From positions 62,001 through 126,000 of the forward strand of contig CAZUOJ010000001.1 in assembly GCA_964622325.1 (NCBI GenBank): a stretch of DNA of 64,000 nt. Direction: 5' to 3'. Position numbers and translations under genes: made by a program. This DNA is from JAJFUB01 sp964622325 (GTDB lineage: Bacteria > Armatimonadota > Zipacnadia > Zipacnadales > UBA11051). Position 1 is the first letter of the stretch, and every line of letters begins with the position of its first letter. Shown one piece after another: positions 17,440 through 24,518 of the stretch. The notes beneath the pieces were generated by a model. It had not been told where the DNA came from and searched no databases. It worked only from the letters and a program-made list of their open reading frames with translations.

Positions 17440-18096
17440 ATGTTAGAGCATTTAGAGGAAATCGCCGAACAATTGCGGGCTTATTTTGATGCTTTAGATA
17501 AAGCCCGGGAAGAAGCGTATGTTTTGTCCCGACAAGTCATCCGGGCCGCTTCCGTAGCCATTAAGGAAGCGCATCGCCAGCACATTGCCGCAGCATACGA
17601 ACAATTAGCCGAAGCGCGGAAATTGACGGAGCAGATGCTGGCGGCAGTTGCCCAGGCTCCAGAATTGCGTTACGGCGGCTTCATTCATGACGCGGAAAAG
17701 GAATATTGCGAAGCCGCGCTGGTGCTGGCAGCCCTGACACAGGCCCCTTTGCCAGCGCCCGAGGCGCTGGGCGTCAATCCCATGGCCTGGATTAATGGCC
17801 TGGCGGAAATTGTCGGCGAATTGCGCCGTCATGTGCTGGATTTAATTCGGCTGGACAGGCCTTCAGAGGCTGAAGCCTATCTGGAGGCGATGGACAGCAT
17901 TTATCATGTGATTTTGAGCTTTGATTATCCCAACGCAATTTCGCAGGGGCTGCGCAGCCGTTCGGATGCGGCGCGGGGATTAATTGAACGCACACGCGGC
18001 GATTTGACAAATGCCCTGCGCGCCAGCAAATTAGAACAGCGTATGGCGGAGCTGGAAGAAAAATTAGAAAAACAGGCAAAAGCAAAAGAAGCGTAA
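17440..18096 (+). CDS. Translin-family protein
   Basis: From the ATG at 17440 (GAGG seven bases upstream) the product is 218 residues and all-helical. It matches the translin fold family: YVLSRQVIRAASVAIKEAHR near the N-terminus, a DAEKEYCEAALVLAAL segment with the acidic residues used by TRAX-type endonucleases, WINGLAEIVGELRRHVLDLIR, and SFDYPNAISQGLRSRSDAARG continuing into ERTRGDLTNAL at the C-terminus. Translins bind single-stranded nucleic acids and some cleave RNA. The family is best known from eukaryotes and archaea, with scattered bacterial members. It follows vorC by 22 bases; a functional link is not obvious. A TTG at 17404 is an unlikely start. Confidence 0.82.
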   Translation: MLEHLEEIAEQLRAYFDALDKAREEAYVLSRQVIRAASVAIKEAHRQHIAAAYEQLAEARKLTEQMLAAVAQAPELRYGGFIHDAEKEYCEAALVLAALTQAPLPAPEALGVNPMAWINGLAEIVGELRRHVLDLIRLDRPSEAEAYLEAMDSIYHVILSFDYPNAISQGLRSRSDAARGLIERTRGDLTNALRASKLEQRMAELEEKLEKQAKAKEA

Positions 18097-18240
18097 TGCT
18101 TCGCCAAGCGGCCAGAAATTTGCTTCTAGCGGCGTCCCCCAAGGCTGTCTTCCCCGCACAGAAAGCGAGCCTCAGCGGCGGGAAACAACAGGCTTAGCTT
18201 TAGAGACGATTTTTCATTTGCGTCTCCGCAATCGTTATGC

Positions 18241-18576
18241 TTACATATCTATTTTGTCGTTGGGCAGATAGGGGCATTTGATAAACACTAGCCGAATATC
18301 TTGCTGTGTGTCATTGATGATATTGTGGCATTCCGGAGCTTCCAGCCGCATCACATCGCCTGGCTGCAGGCGCAATTCTTGATTATCCGCTTCCATTTTC
18401 GGCGTGCCGGCATGGACATAAAAATGCTCTTCCACTTCCTGATGGCAATGCCGCCCCAATTGCTGCCCGGGCTTGAGGACAATGAGGCCCCATTCAAATC
18501 TGGGCCCCCGAAACAGATATTTGGGGCCTGAATCGCCAAAGCGAAATTCGCGCTCCTGTTCGTTTATCAATTCCAT
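18241..18576 (-). CDS. Small single-domain cupin
   Basis: This 111-residue protein has one cupin barrel. Motif 1 is GLIVLKPGQQLGRHCHQEVEE with HFYVHAG, supplying His/His/Glu metal ligands, and motif 2 is LQPGDVMRLEAPECHNIIND with the fourth His. Such proteins are metal-dependent isomerases, dioxygenases or sugar-binding sensors. The reaction cannot be told from sequence alone. AGGAGG lies about nine bases before the ATG. It follows the alcohol dehydrogenase gene by 27 bases in the same direction and probably shares its transcript. Confidence 0.8.
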   Translation of the reverse strand: MELINEQEREFRFGDSGPKYLFRGPRFEWGLIVLKPGQQLGRHCHQEVEEHFYVHAGTPKMEADNQELRLQPGDVMRLEAPECHNIINDTQQDIRLVFIKCPYLPNDKIDM

Positions 18577-18603
18577 CCCGCAGCCCTCCTGTGTGAAAAT
18601 TAA

Positions 18604-19734
18604 TTAAAGCAGTTGCTTCAAAAGCTCATATAAGCTTTCTTCCGTCACAGGCCGTGGATTGTGTTGGCTGGAGCCTGCGCCCGCAGCTACAGAAATAATC
18701 TGCGCGAAATCTTCTTCCCGCAAGCCCACATTTTTCCAGGAGCCGCTTACGCCTAATTCTTGCGTTAATTGTTCCGCCCATTCCACAAGTGCGGCGCCAT
18801 CTGGCGGCAGGCCTATTCGGGCGGCTAATTCGGCATAACGCTTCTCCGCCGCCGGCAAATTGAAACGCATCACATAGGGCAACAGCCAGCCGCACACGCG
18901 CCCGTGCGCCAAATGATACAGTGCTCCTAAAGGATGGGCCAGCCCATGGACAAGCCCCAGGCGGGCGCTGGCCAGCGCCAGGCCCGCCAGCAGGCTCCCC
19001 AATGCCATATCTTCCCGGGCGGCTGTATCCGAGCCGTCGGCAGCCACGCGCCGAATAGAACGCGCAATTCGCGCTACGGCCTCCGCGGCCCACATATCGC
19101 TCACGACATTCGCGCCTGTTGAAGTGTAGGACTCAATCGCCTGTGTCAGGGCATCTAAGCCAGAATAAATTGTCTGTTCCCGCGGCAGCTCCCATGTCAA
19201 TTCCGGATCCACAATGGCCATACACGGCAAGAGTGCCAGGCCGCGAATGCTTGCCTTTTGTTTTTGGGCCGGATCAGAGAGCACAGCATTGGGCGTGACT
19301 TCCGCCCCTGTTCCGGCTGTAGTGGGCAGAGCGAAAATCGGGACGCCCGGCTTGTTGAGCGTCGCCCCTGTGGAAAAGATATGTGCCACAGACTCTGGGG
19401 CAAACGCCAGCGCGCCCGCGGCTTTGCCGACATCAATAGCGCTGCCTCCGCCCACAGCGATAATGACATCCGCCTGATGGGCATGATAAGCTTGCCGGGC
19501 GCGTTCTACTGTCTCTAAAGAAGGCTCGGGCTCCACATCGGCAAACACGGCCGCCTGCAAGCCCCTGGCCGCCAGCAGACTCACAAAACACGCCGCGCGC
19601 TTTTGACTCACAGCGCTGCGGCCTGTAATCAGTAAAGGGCGTTTTCCCAGAGGCTCCACAAGCTTCCCCAGCTCTAGATGGGCGCCCTGCCCAAAAATGA
19701 TTTCATGGGGCGCTCGCAGCGTAAATTGCGTCAT
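18604..19734 (-). CDS. Iron-containing alcohol dehydrogenase
   Basis: The 376-residue protein belongs to the group III (Fe-type) alcohol dehydrogenases. It shows VIIAVGGGSAIDVGKAAGAL for NAD(P) binding, PTTAGTGAEVTPNAV, and the metal-site segment LGLVHGLAHPLGALYHLAHGR with three His. The conserved upstream Asp ligand (DALTQAIESY) is also present. Possible substrates include primary alcohols, 1,3-propanediol, lactaldehyde or phosphono-aldehydes. The cupin just downstream suggests a small catabolic pair. AGGAGG precedes the ATG. Confidence 0.92.
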   Translation of the reverse strand: MTQFTLRAPHEIIFGQGAHLELGKLVEPLGKRPLLITGRSAVSQKRAACFVSLLAARGLQAAVFADVEPEPSLETVERARQAYHAHQADVIIAVGGGSAIDVGKAAGALAFAPESVAHIFSTGATLNKPGVPIFALPTTAGTGAEVTPNAVLSDPAQKQKASIRGLALLPCMAIVDPELTWELPREQTIYSGLDALTQAIESYTSTGANVVSDMWAAEAVARIARSIRRVAADGSDTAAREDMALGSLLAGLALASARLGLVHGLAHPLGALYHLAHGRVCGWLLPYVMRFNLPAAEKRYAELAARIGLPPDGAALVEWAEQLTQELGVSGSWKNVGLREEDFAQIISVAAGAGSSQHNPRPVTEESLYELLKQLL

Positions 19735-19839
19735 ACAGCCTCCTGTGCAGGCGTTTTATATTGTTTCTATTTCCCCCATTATATTCCTTTTGGCTTAATG
19801 GCTTAAAGGAATGGAAATTCTCGCGGCGAAAATAAGCTC

Positions 19840-20502
19840 ATGATCAATTTAACGGAGCGAAACGAAATGCGAACAAAGGCGATTTTAGCAGGAAACGAAG
19901 CCTGGCTTGTGCGGAGTCAGCCCCCGCCGCCTCCATCCACAATGCCGCCATTTGTGCCGCCCTCCTCGCCCGGGATGGCTAGCGCCCCGCCGCCAGGCAG
20001 GCGCCGCTTCCCCTGGCTGTGGCTCATTTTAGGCTGTGGCTGTTTAATTCTGTTGCTTGTGATTGTCGGGGCGATTGTGGGCGTGGGCTATTTTGCGTTT
20101 AAGGAAGCGCCCGAGCGTCTCAAATCCCTGGAAAAAGAAATTCCTCTTCCGCCGGGCCCCAAGACAGACACAAAGCCCGCTCCTGCGCTCCCAACAGCTC
20201 CCAAAGCGGACACGCGCCCCCAGGCTCCCTCCAGCGCGTCCCCGAACGCCACAGCTCCCGCCGCGCCCAAAACAACATCGCCTGCGTCTTCAGGCCCGCG
20301 GCCCTCTAAAAATGCAGCTATACGAGCCGCGTTAAGCTATTGTGAGAAGGGCTGGGTCGCCAAAATTATCCGCCACAATGTGGATTGGACGAAAGTGACA
20401 GTTGCCGTAGGCCCCCCGGCCTCCGAGTGGGTCGGCGAAATTGATCTGCAATGGCGCGGCAAGGGCTATGTGGCCGTCAAAAAGCGGGCTACAGGCTATT
20501 AA
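19840..20502 (+). CDS. Membrane-anchored protein with Pro-rich linker, unknown function
   Basis: The 220-residue protein has a Pro-rich cytoplasmic part (about residues 27-50) and a basic stretch (PGRRRFPW). One strong transmembrane helix follows (LWLILGCGCLILLLVIVGAIV, about residues 59-80). A long Ala/Pro/Thr-rich exported linker (about 98-158) leads to a small C-terminal domain of about 60 residues (AALSYCEKGWVAKIIRHNVDW...). The C-terminal domain matches nothing I recognise. The start may instead be the ATG at 19867 (MRTKAIL). It is divergent from the alcohol dehydrogenase gene and convergent with the spsF-like gene. Confidence 0.6.
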   Translation: MINLTERNEMRTKAILAGNEAWLVRSQPPPPPSTMPPFVPPSSPGMASAPPPGRRRFPWLWLILGCGCLILLLVIVGAIVGVGYFAFKEAPERLKSLEKEIPLPPGPKTDTKPAPALPTAPKADTRPQAPSSASPNATAPAAPKTTSPASSGPRPSKNAAIRAALSYCEKGWVAKIIRHNVDWTKVTVAVGPPASEWVGEIDLQWRGKGYVAVKKRATGY

Positions 20503-20621
20503 AATGCTTCGGAGCCCTCAGCACACTGTCAAGGCTAGACAGGCATATGGCAATACAATCAGGAACGCCGACAAAGATAGGCTAGAGGAGAAATTGAAGG
20601 CCAAGAAAGTGTACGGGCTAA

Positions 20622-21446
20622 TCAGGCTTCTTGGGCCTGGAGCTGCTGATAAAATTCGTCGCGATAGCTCAGCGGAAAGACGATAGAAGGCACGGACTGC
20701 TGAATATCTTTGCCCGTACGATATTTTTGTTGTGTTAAGGCATTCCGCTCCCGCAATTCCGCATTGGCGTCCAGTTCCCGGCATATATCCAGCAAATCCG
20801 GCGGCATAAAAGGCGGATGAGGCAGCCGGGCAAATAGCTCGCGCACAACTGCTAAATCATCCTGATCATCCACGCAAATACGATATTGCGGCCGATAGAG
20901 GGGGGCAGGCGCCAGAACAGACAACGCGGAAAAGCGCGGATAATGCCGCCGCAGGGCGGGAGTCACATGTTCATGATCGCTGGGACGATTGGCCAGGGGA
21001 ACGCTGGCCGCCAGCGCTTTTGTTGTAAAAACTTCGCTTTGCACGCCCAAAGGGAAGACATCCCGAATGCAATTGGCGGCATAATCCACGCCCGCGGCGA
21101 GATGTTGCGCCACAATAAAATCGCTGAGCCAGGGGCACCACATCGGCGAATCGCCCGAAATGCGCACAATCACATCTACTTCAAAATGTTTGGCGCATTG
21201 CAAATAGCGATCCAGCACATCCTCTTCGCTGCCGCGAAAAACGTCTGCGCCGTATTGGCGGGCGAGCTCTTCGATTAGATCATCGTCGGGATTTACGGTT
21301 GTGGCGACAATAATGCGATCCACAAGCCGGCTGGCTTGAGCGGCTAAAATTGTCCAGCCCAAAAGCGTGTGGCCAGCCAGAGGAACTATAGGTTTGTTGG
21401 GCAGCCGTTGGGCATTCATTCGCGCCTGGATAATGGCGGCAATCAT
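20622..21446 (-). CDS. SpsF-like cytidylyltransferase for surface sugars
   Basis: The 274-residue protein is a nucleotidyltransferase of the SpsF/CMP-KDO-synthetase type. It begins MIAAIIQARMNAQRLPNKPI, in which QAR...RLPxK is the CTP-binding signature; DRIIVATT, VDVIVRISGDSPM and the later SDHEHVTPALRRH and YRICVDDQDDL support this. SpsF was first described in spore-coat polysaccharide synthesis, and relatives activate nonulosonic-type acids. The ATG at 21446 has AGGAG five bases upstream; an upstream start at 21467 is less likely. It lies after tatD in the same direction, 53 bases apart. Confidence 0.85.
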   Translation of the reverse strand: MIAAIIQARMNAQRLPNKPIVPLAGHTLLGWTILAAQASRLVDRIIVATTVNPDDDLIEELARQYGADVFRGSEEDVLDRYLQCAKHFEVDVIVRISGDSPMWCPWLSDFIVAQHLAAGVDYAANCIRDVFPLGVQSEVFTTKALAASVPLANRPSDHEHVTPALRRHYPRFSALSVLAPAPLYRPQYRICVDDQDDLAVVRELFARLPHPPFMPPDLLDICRELDANAELRERNALTQQKYRTGKDIQQSVPSIVFPLSYRDEFYQQLQAQEA

Positions 21447-21499
21447 GAGCGCTCCTAGCAGAAGCAAAAGAAATTAATTTACGCCACGCAAATTGATAG

Positions 21500-22270
21500 C
21501 TAGATTCCGTTCCAGCCAAATATGCGACGTGCATTTTCGGCTGTTTGCCGGGCAATGGCTTCCCAGGATGTGCCACGTGCCTGGGCAACGGCTTCCGCCA
21601 CATAACGCAAATACGCCGGCTCATTGCGCTCCCCCCGATGTGGCTGCGGAGGCAGCCACGGACAATCTGTCTCTATAAGCAGCTGCTCCAGCGGCATTTC
21701 CGCCGCAATTTTACGCAGGGCAAAGGCCTTCGGATATGTGATCGGCCCTGCCAGCCCCAGATAAAAGCCCCGCTGGACACATTCGCACGCAAATTCCCAG
21801 CCTCCTGAAAAGCAATGCATAATGATTTTTTGTTCCGCCCGCAGATGCTTATCCAGCAAGGCCAAACATTCGTCTTGCGCCTCTCGGCAATGCACAATCA
21901 AGGGCAAGGCCAATTCCGCCGCCAGAGCAATGAAAGCAATGAACGCCTCCCGTTGTTTCTCTGGCGGCGACAAATTCCGATAATAATCCAGGCCCGTTTC
22001 GCCAAGGGCCACGACACGATGATGCGCCGCTATCTGGCGGATTTCTTGCAGCACCTCAGGCGTCACATCTTCTGCCTCATGGGGATGCACGCCGACGCTT
22101 GCCCATAAATCCGGCTCTTTTTCCGCTAATTGACAGGCGACGCGGCTAGAAGGCAAATTGTAGCCGACGACAACGCAAGCCTGCAGGCCTTGCAAACGCG
22201 CTCGGCGCAAAACATCCTCCCGGTCGGGCGCAAAGCTAGGATCATTCAGATGGGCATGCGAATCGATCAC
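21500..22270 (-). CDS. tatD: TatD-family metal-dependent hydrolase/DNase
   Basis: The 256-residue TIM barrel has the TatD layout: N-terminal MIDSHAHLND (His5 and His7 metal ligands), WASVGVHPHEAED, VALGETGLDYYRN with its bridging Glu, LPLIVHCREAQDECLALL, IIMHCFSGGWEFA and a terminal LIETDCPWLPPQPHRGERNEP with the catalytic Asp. TatD proteins act as 3'-5' exonucleases and may serve in DNA repair or RNA turnover. It starts with GTG (complement of 22268-22270) without an obvious ribosome site. Neighbour genes offer no special clue. Confidence 0.93.
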   Translation of the reverse strand: MIDSHAHLNDPSFAPDREDVLRRARLQGLQACVVVGYNLPSSRVACQLAEKEPDLWASVGVHPHEAEDVTPEVLQEIRQIAAHHRVVALGETGLDYYRNLSPPEKQREAFIAFIALAAELALPLIVHCREAQDECLALLDKHLRAEQKIIMHCFSGGWEFACECVQRGFYLGLAGPITYPKAFALRKIAAEMPLEQLLIETDCPWLPPQPHRGERNEPAYLRYVAEAVAQARGTSWEAIARQTAENARRIFGWNGI

Positions 22271-22312
22271 AGCGTTATAAACTTTCTTTATCGCGCGAAG
22301 CTCATTTCGCAG

Positions 22313-22510
22313 CTATGAAGATTGAGAGGGAGTGGAGTCGGATTTAGGCTCCAGCAATTTTATCGCCTCATCCAGCCCCGCCCGCGCCGCAAGCAGCAAT
22401 TCCACGCCTGCCCGGCGCAAATGTTTCACAGACGGACATTGATTGATTTTTCGCTGCATTTCCTGAAGGCGCTGCACACATTCTGTAAAGGGCTTTTGTG
22501 AAAAGCTCAT
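22313..22510 (-). CDS. Small helical protein of unknown function
   Basis: The ATG at 22510, with AGGAG seven bases upstream, gives 65 residues: two predicted helices joined by a CPSVKHLRRAGVELLLAAR stretch. An upstream in-frame start at 22660 would add 50 residues that cross a likely terminator, so I reject it. Cys residues occur near residues 11 and 25. No family is recognised. It is read in the same direction as tatD, 42 bases upstream of it. Confidence 0.55.
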   Translation of the reverse strand: MSFSQKPFTECVQRLQEMQRKINQCPSVKHLRRAGVELLLAARAGLDEAIKLLEPKSDSTPSQSS

Positions 22511-22624
22511 CGTTAATCTCCTTATAAAGAGGCTAAAGCTTTCGTTTTTGTCCCTCTGAATATCCTCTTCGATTTTCAGGATGAGCCCCCCGAATTTATT
22601 ATAACAAACAATGGCCAAAAGAAA

Positions 22625-22654
22625 AACGCCTCCTGCAAACTCCCAGAAGGCGTT
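22625..22654 (-). terminator. Rho-independent terminator of the HEAT-repeat cluster
   Basis: On the minus strand AACGCCTTCTG pairs with CAGGAGGCGTT with a single mismatch (10 pairs) around an 8-base loop. It is followed directly by TTTTTC and then TTTT. It lies about 165 bases after the stop of the HEAT lipoprotein gene and just before the next minus-strand gene, so it would close that transcript. Confidence 0.8.
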
Positions 22655-22818
22655 ATGCAATTTACTTTTTTCTGTACGAAGAGATTTAGAACAGGCGCTC
22701 GAGGTAATAAAGCGTTGCCCCTTTATTGTCTTTTTTTCTATATAAATCCGAAAAGCTATTTCGCTCCGCTCTGTGAGGCGGATCTGTCAAATTTGCTTGT
22801 ACGAACCGAAATCTATTT

Positions 22819-23397
22819 TTATACAGACGCCAGTGGCGGCGGCTCGGGCAGCACTTCCCGCGGCCCTTGCAAATCGCCCATCGGGATATCAAAAGGCCGG
22901 CCCACAGAATAAAAGCCTAATTTTTCCAGCGCCTGTTTAGCCATCTCGCGCACCACTAACGCTGGCTTTTCGCCCACTTTCGCGCCCCCCTGCGCTGTTT
23001 GCAGGGCTGGAATAGCACGGCGATCCCCAATTTCGCCCAGCACCCACGCCGCCCGTCCTCGGAAGGGCTCCGCAAGATGGGCATTATTCAGCACTTTCGC
23101 CACTTCATCCACGACGGGATTGGGCTTTTTGGGATCCGGCTCGTTCACTTCGCGTCCCTTTTTGACAAGCGCCACTCCCGCCATATCATACAACTCGTCA
23201 TCCCCTTGCAGCACATCCACTAACAATTCAATTGTACGCTCATCCTCCAGATTTGCTAACGCCAGCACGGCGGCGCGACGTGTCTCCACATCCTGCGATT
23301 TTATGTCTTCGCTCAGCCGTTCCAGCGGATCAATCGTGCAGCCGTTTAAAATGATAGCCAAGGCAAAAAGCGCCCCGCTTAAAATTGTCTTGCGCAT
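22819..23397 (-). CDS. HEAT-repeat lipoprotein
   Basis: The ATG at 23397 (GGGGAGG upstream) gives 192 residues. The N-terminus MRKTILSGALFALAIILNGC ends in a lipobox (ILNGC), so it should be a lipoprotein. HEAT-like helical repeats follow, for example ETRRAAVLALANLEDERTI and FRGRAAWVLGEIGDRRAI. The C-terminus is Pro-rich (EVLPEPPPLASV). No catalytic motif is visible. It is the last of three consecutive HEAT-repeat genes and lies 42 bases after the previous one, so the three probably form an operon whose proteins act at the envelope. Confidence 0.72.
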   Translation of the reverse strand: MRKTILSGALFALAIILNGCTIDPLERLSEDIKSQDVETRRAAVLALANLEDERTIELLVDVLQGDDELYDMAGVALVKKGREVNEPDPKKPNPVVDEVAKVLNNAHLAEPFRGRAAWVLGEIGDRRAIPALQTAQGGAKVGEKPALVVREMAKQALEKLGFYSVGRPFDIPMGDLQGPREVLPEPPPLASV

Positions 23398-23439
23398 AAA
23401 AAGCCTCCCCATAATCCTTATACTGATACTGAAAAATCA

Positions 23440-24414
23440 TTAATCGGGCAAACGCAGCAGTCGGACTGCTTCAGAAGCGGCGGCTCGTGCCCAGAAATGA
23501 TCGTCCATCTTGGCTTTCTGGATGGCTTCCGTGACTCGTGGCAACAAATCCGCTGAAGGGCGCGTCTTGCCCAGGGCATAAATACAGGCAATCCGCACAT
23601 CCCCCACTTTGTCCTGTAAGCCCTCCAGCAGCCCGTTAATGGCCTTGCTCATGGCGCTTTCGTCAATGTTCGGCGAGCTGGCGGCGTCGCCCAAAGCATA
23701 GGCGGCGGCCACACGCACTTCCGCGTCCGGCTCAGCCTCCCCTAAAGCTGTCACGAGGGCATCAATGCCGGCTTTGTCTCCCAGATGCCCGAGCGCCCGC
23801 GCCGCCGCAATCCGTACGGGAATTGTCGTATCAGGAGGCGGGGCAGGCGCAGCTGCTGTTGTGCCAGGGGCGGCATTCTCCGCTGCGGGCGCCGTCGCCG
23901 CTGGCGCTGGCCGCTCCGCCAGAGCATTGATAAGCGCGGAAGCGCCGCCCGGATCCCCAATCGCCCCTAATGCATAAGCTGCCGCCACCCGAATTTCATT
24001 CTTTTCTTCTTTTTTGCCCAGAATGGCCGCGATCGGCTGGACGGCCTCCTTATAGCGCAATTGCCCCAAAGCCTGCATCGCTGCAATCCGCAGTACAGGA
24101 TCCGGAGATTGCAAAGCGGCAATAAGATCGGCGGCGAATTTTTTATTGCCCGTCATCCCCAGAAGCCAGGCCGCCCGGGCCGCTGCCTCTCCTTGTCCCA
24201 TCCGCACCATTTGCGCCAGTTGAGGCCCGATGGCGCCGCCGCGCTCGCGCAACGCGGCCAGCGCCTCCATCACTTTATCCGGCTCCTGGCTCGCCAGATC
24301 GGCTAAATGTTTGCTGGTGCGGCGTACGGCGCTTATCCAGCTAATCACATACGCGGCCACGATGATGACAACAATGACGACGAGGACTTTAATGGTTCTC
24401 TTGCTCACACGCAT
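23440..24414 (-). CDS. Membrane-anchored HEAT-repeat protein (middle gene of cluster)
   Basis: Starting at the ATG at 24414 gives 324 residues: a short basic cytoplasmic end (MRVSKRTIKV), one transmembrane helix (VLVVIVVIIVAAYVISWI), then exported HEAT repeats. Typical repeats are DPVLRIAAMQALGQLRYKEA and EIRVAAAYALGAIGDPGGA, interrupted by an Ala/Pro-rich linker (about 175-205). A TTG at 24501 would extend it by 29 residues in front of the anchor; this is less likely. HEAT arrays serve as protein-binding scaffolds, and PBS-lyase-type HEAT repeats also occur in bilin lyases. Nothing here suggests bilins. Confidence 0.72.
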   Translation of the reverse strand: MRVSKRTIKVLVVIVVIIVAAYVISWISAVRRTSKHLADLASQEPDKVMEALAALRERGGAIGPQLAQMVRMGQGEAAARAAWLLGMTGNKKFAADLIAALQSPDPVLRIAAMQALGQLRYKEAVQPIAAILGKKEEKNEIRVAAAYALGAIGDPGGASALINALAERPAPAATAPAAENAAPGTTAAAPAPPPDTTIPVRIAAARALGHLGDKAGIDALVTALGEAEPDAEVRVAAAYALGDAASSPNIDESAMSKAINGLLEGLQDKVGDVRIACIYALGKTRPSADLLPRVTEAIQKAKMDDHFWARAAASEAVRLLRLPD

Positions 24415-24518
24415 CAGCTCACAAAAATTATGCTTTTTCGTCTCAGGCACGGAGTTGCCCGGCCTGTATGTCCCTGAATAGGCCTCAAATCTGAATGCCA
24501 ATAGGGGAGTTCATCCGC

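Noticed and set aside
18097..18240. GAGACG/CGTCTC pair between the translin and cupin genes as a bidirectional terminator
   Set aside because: The stem has only six pairs with a long loop and there is no T-tract on either side.
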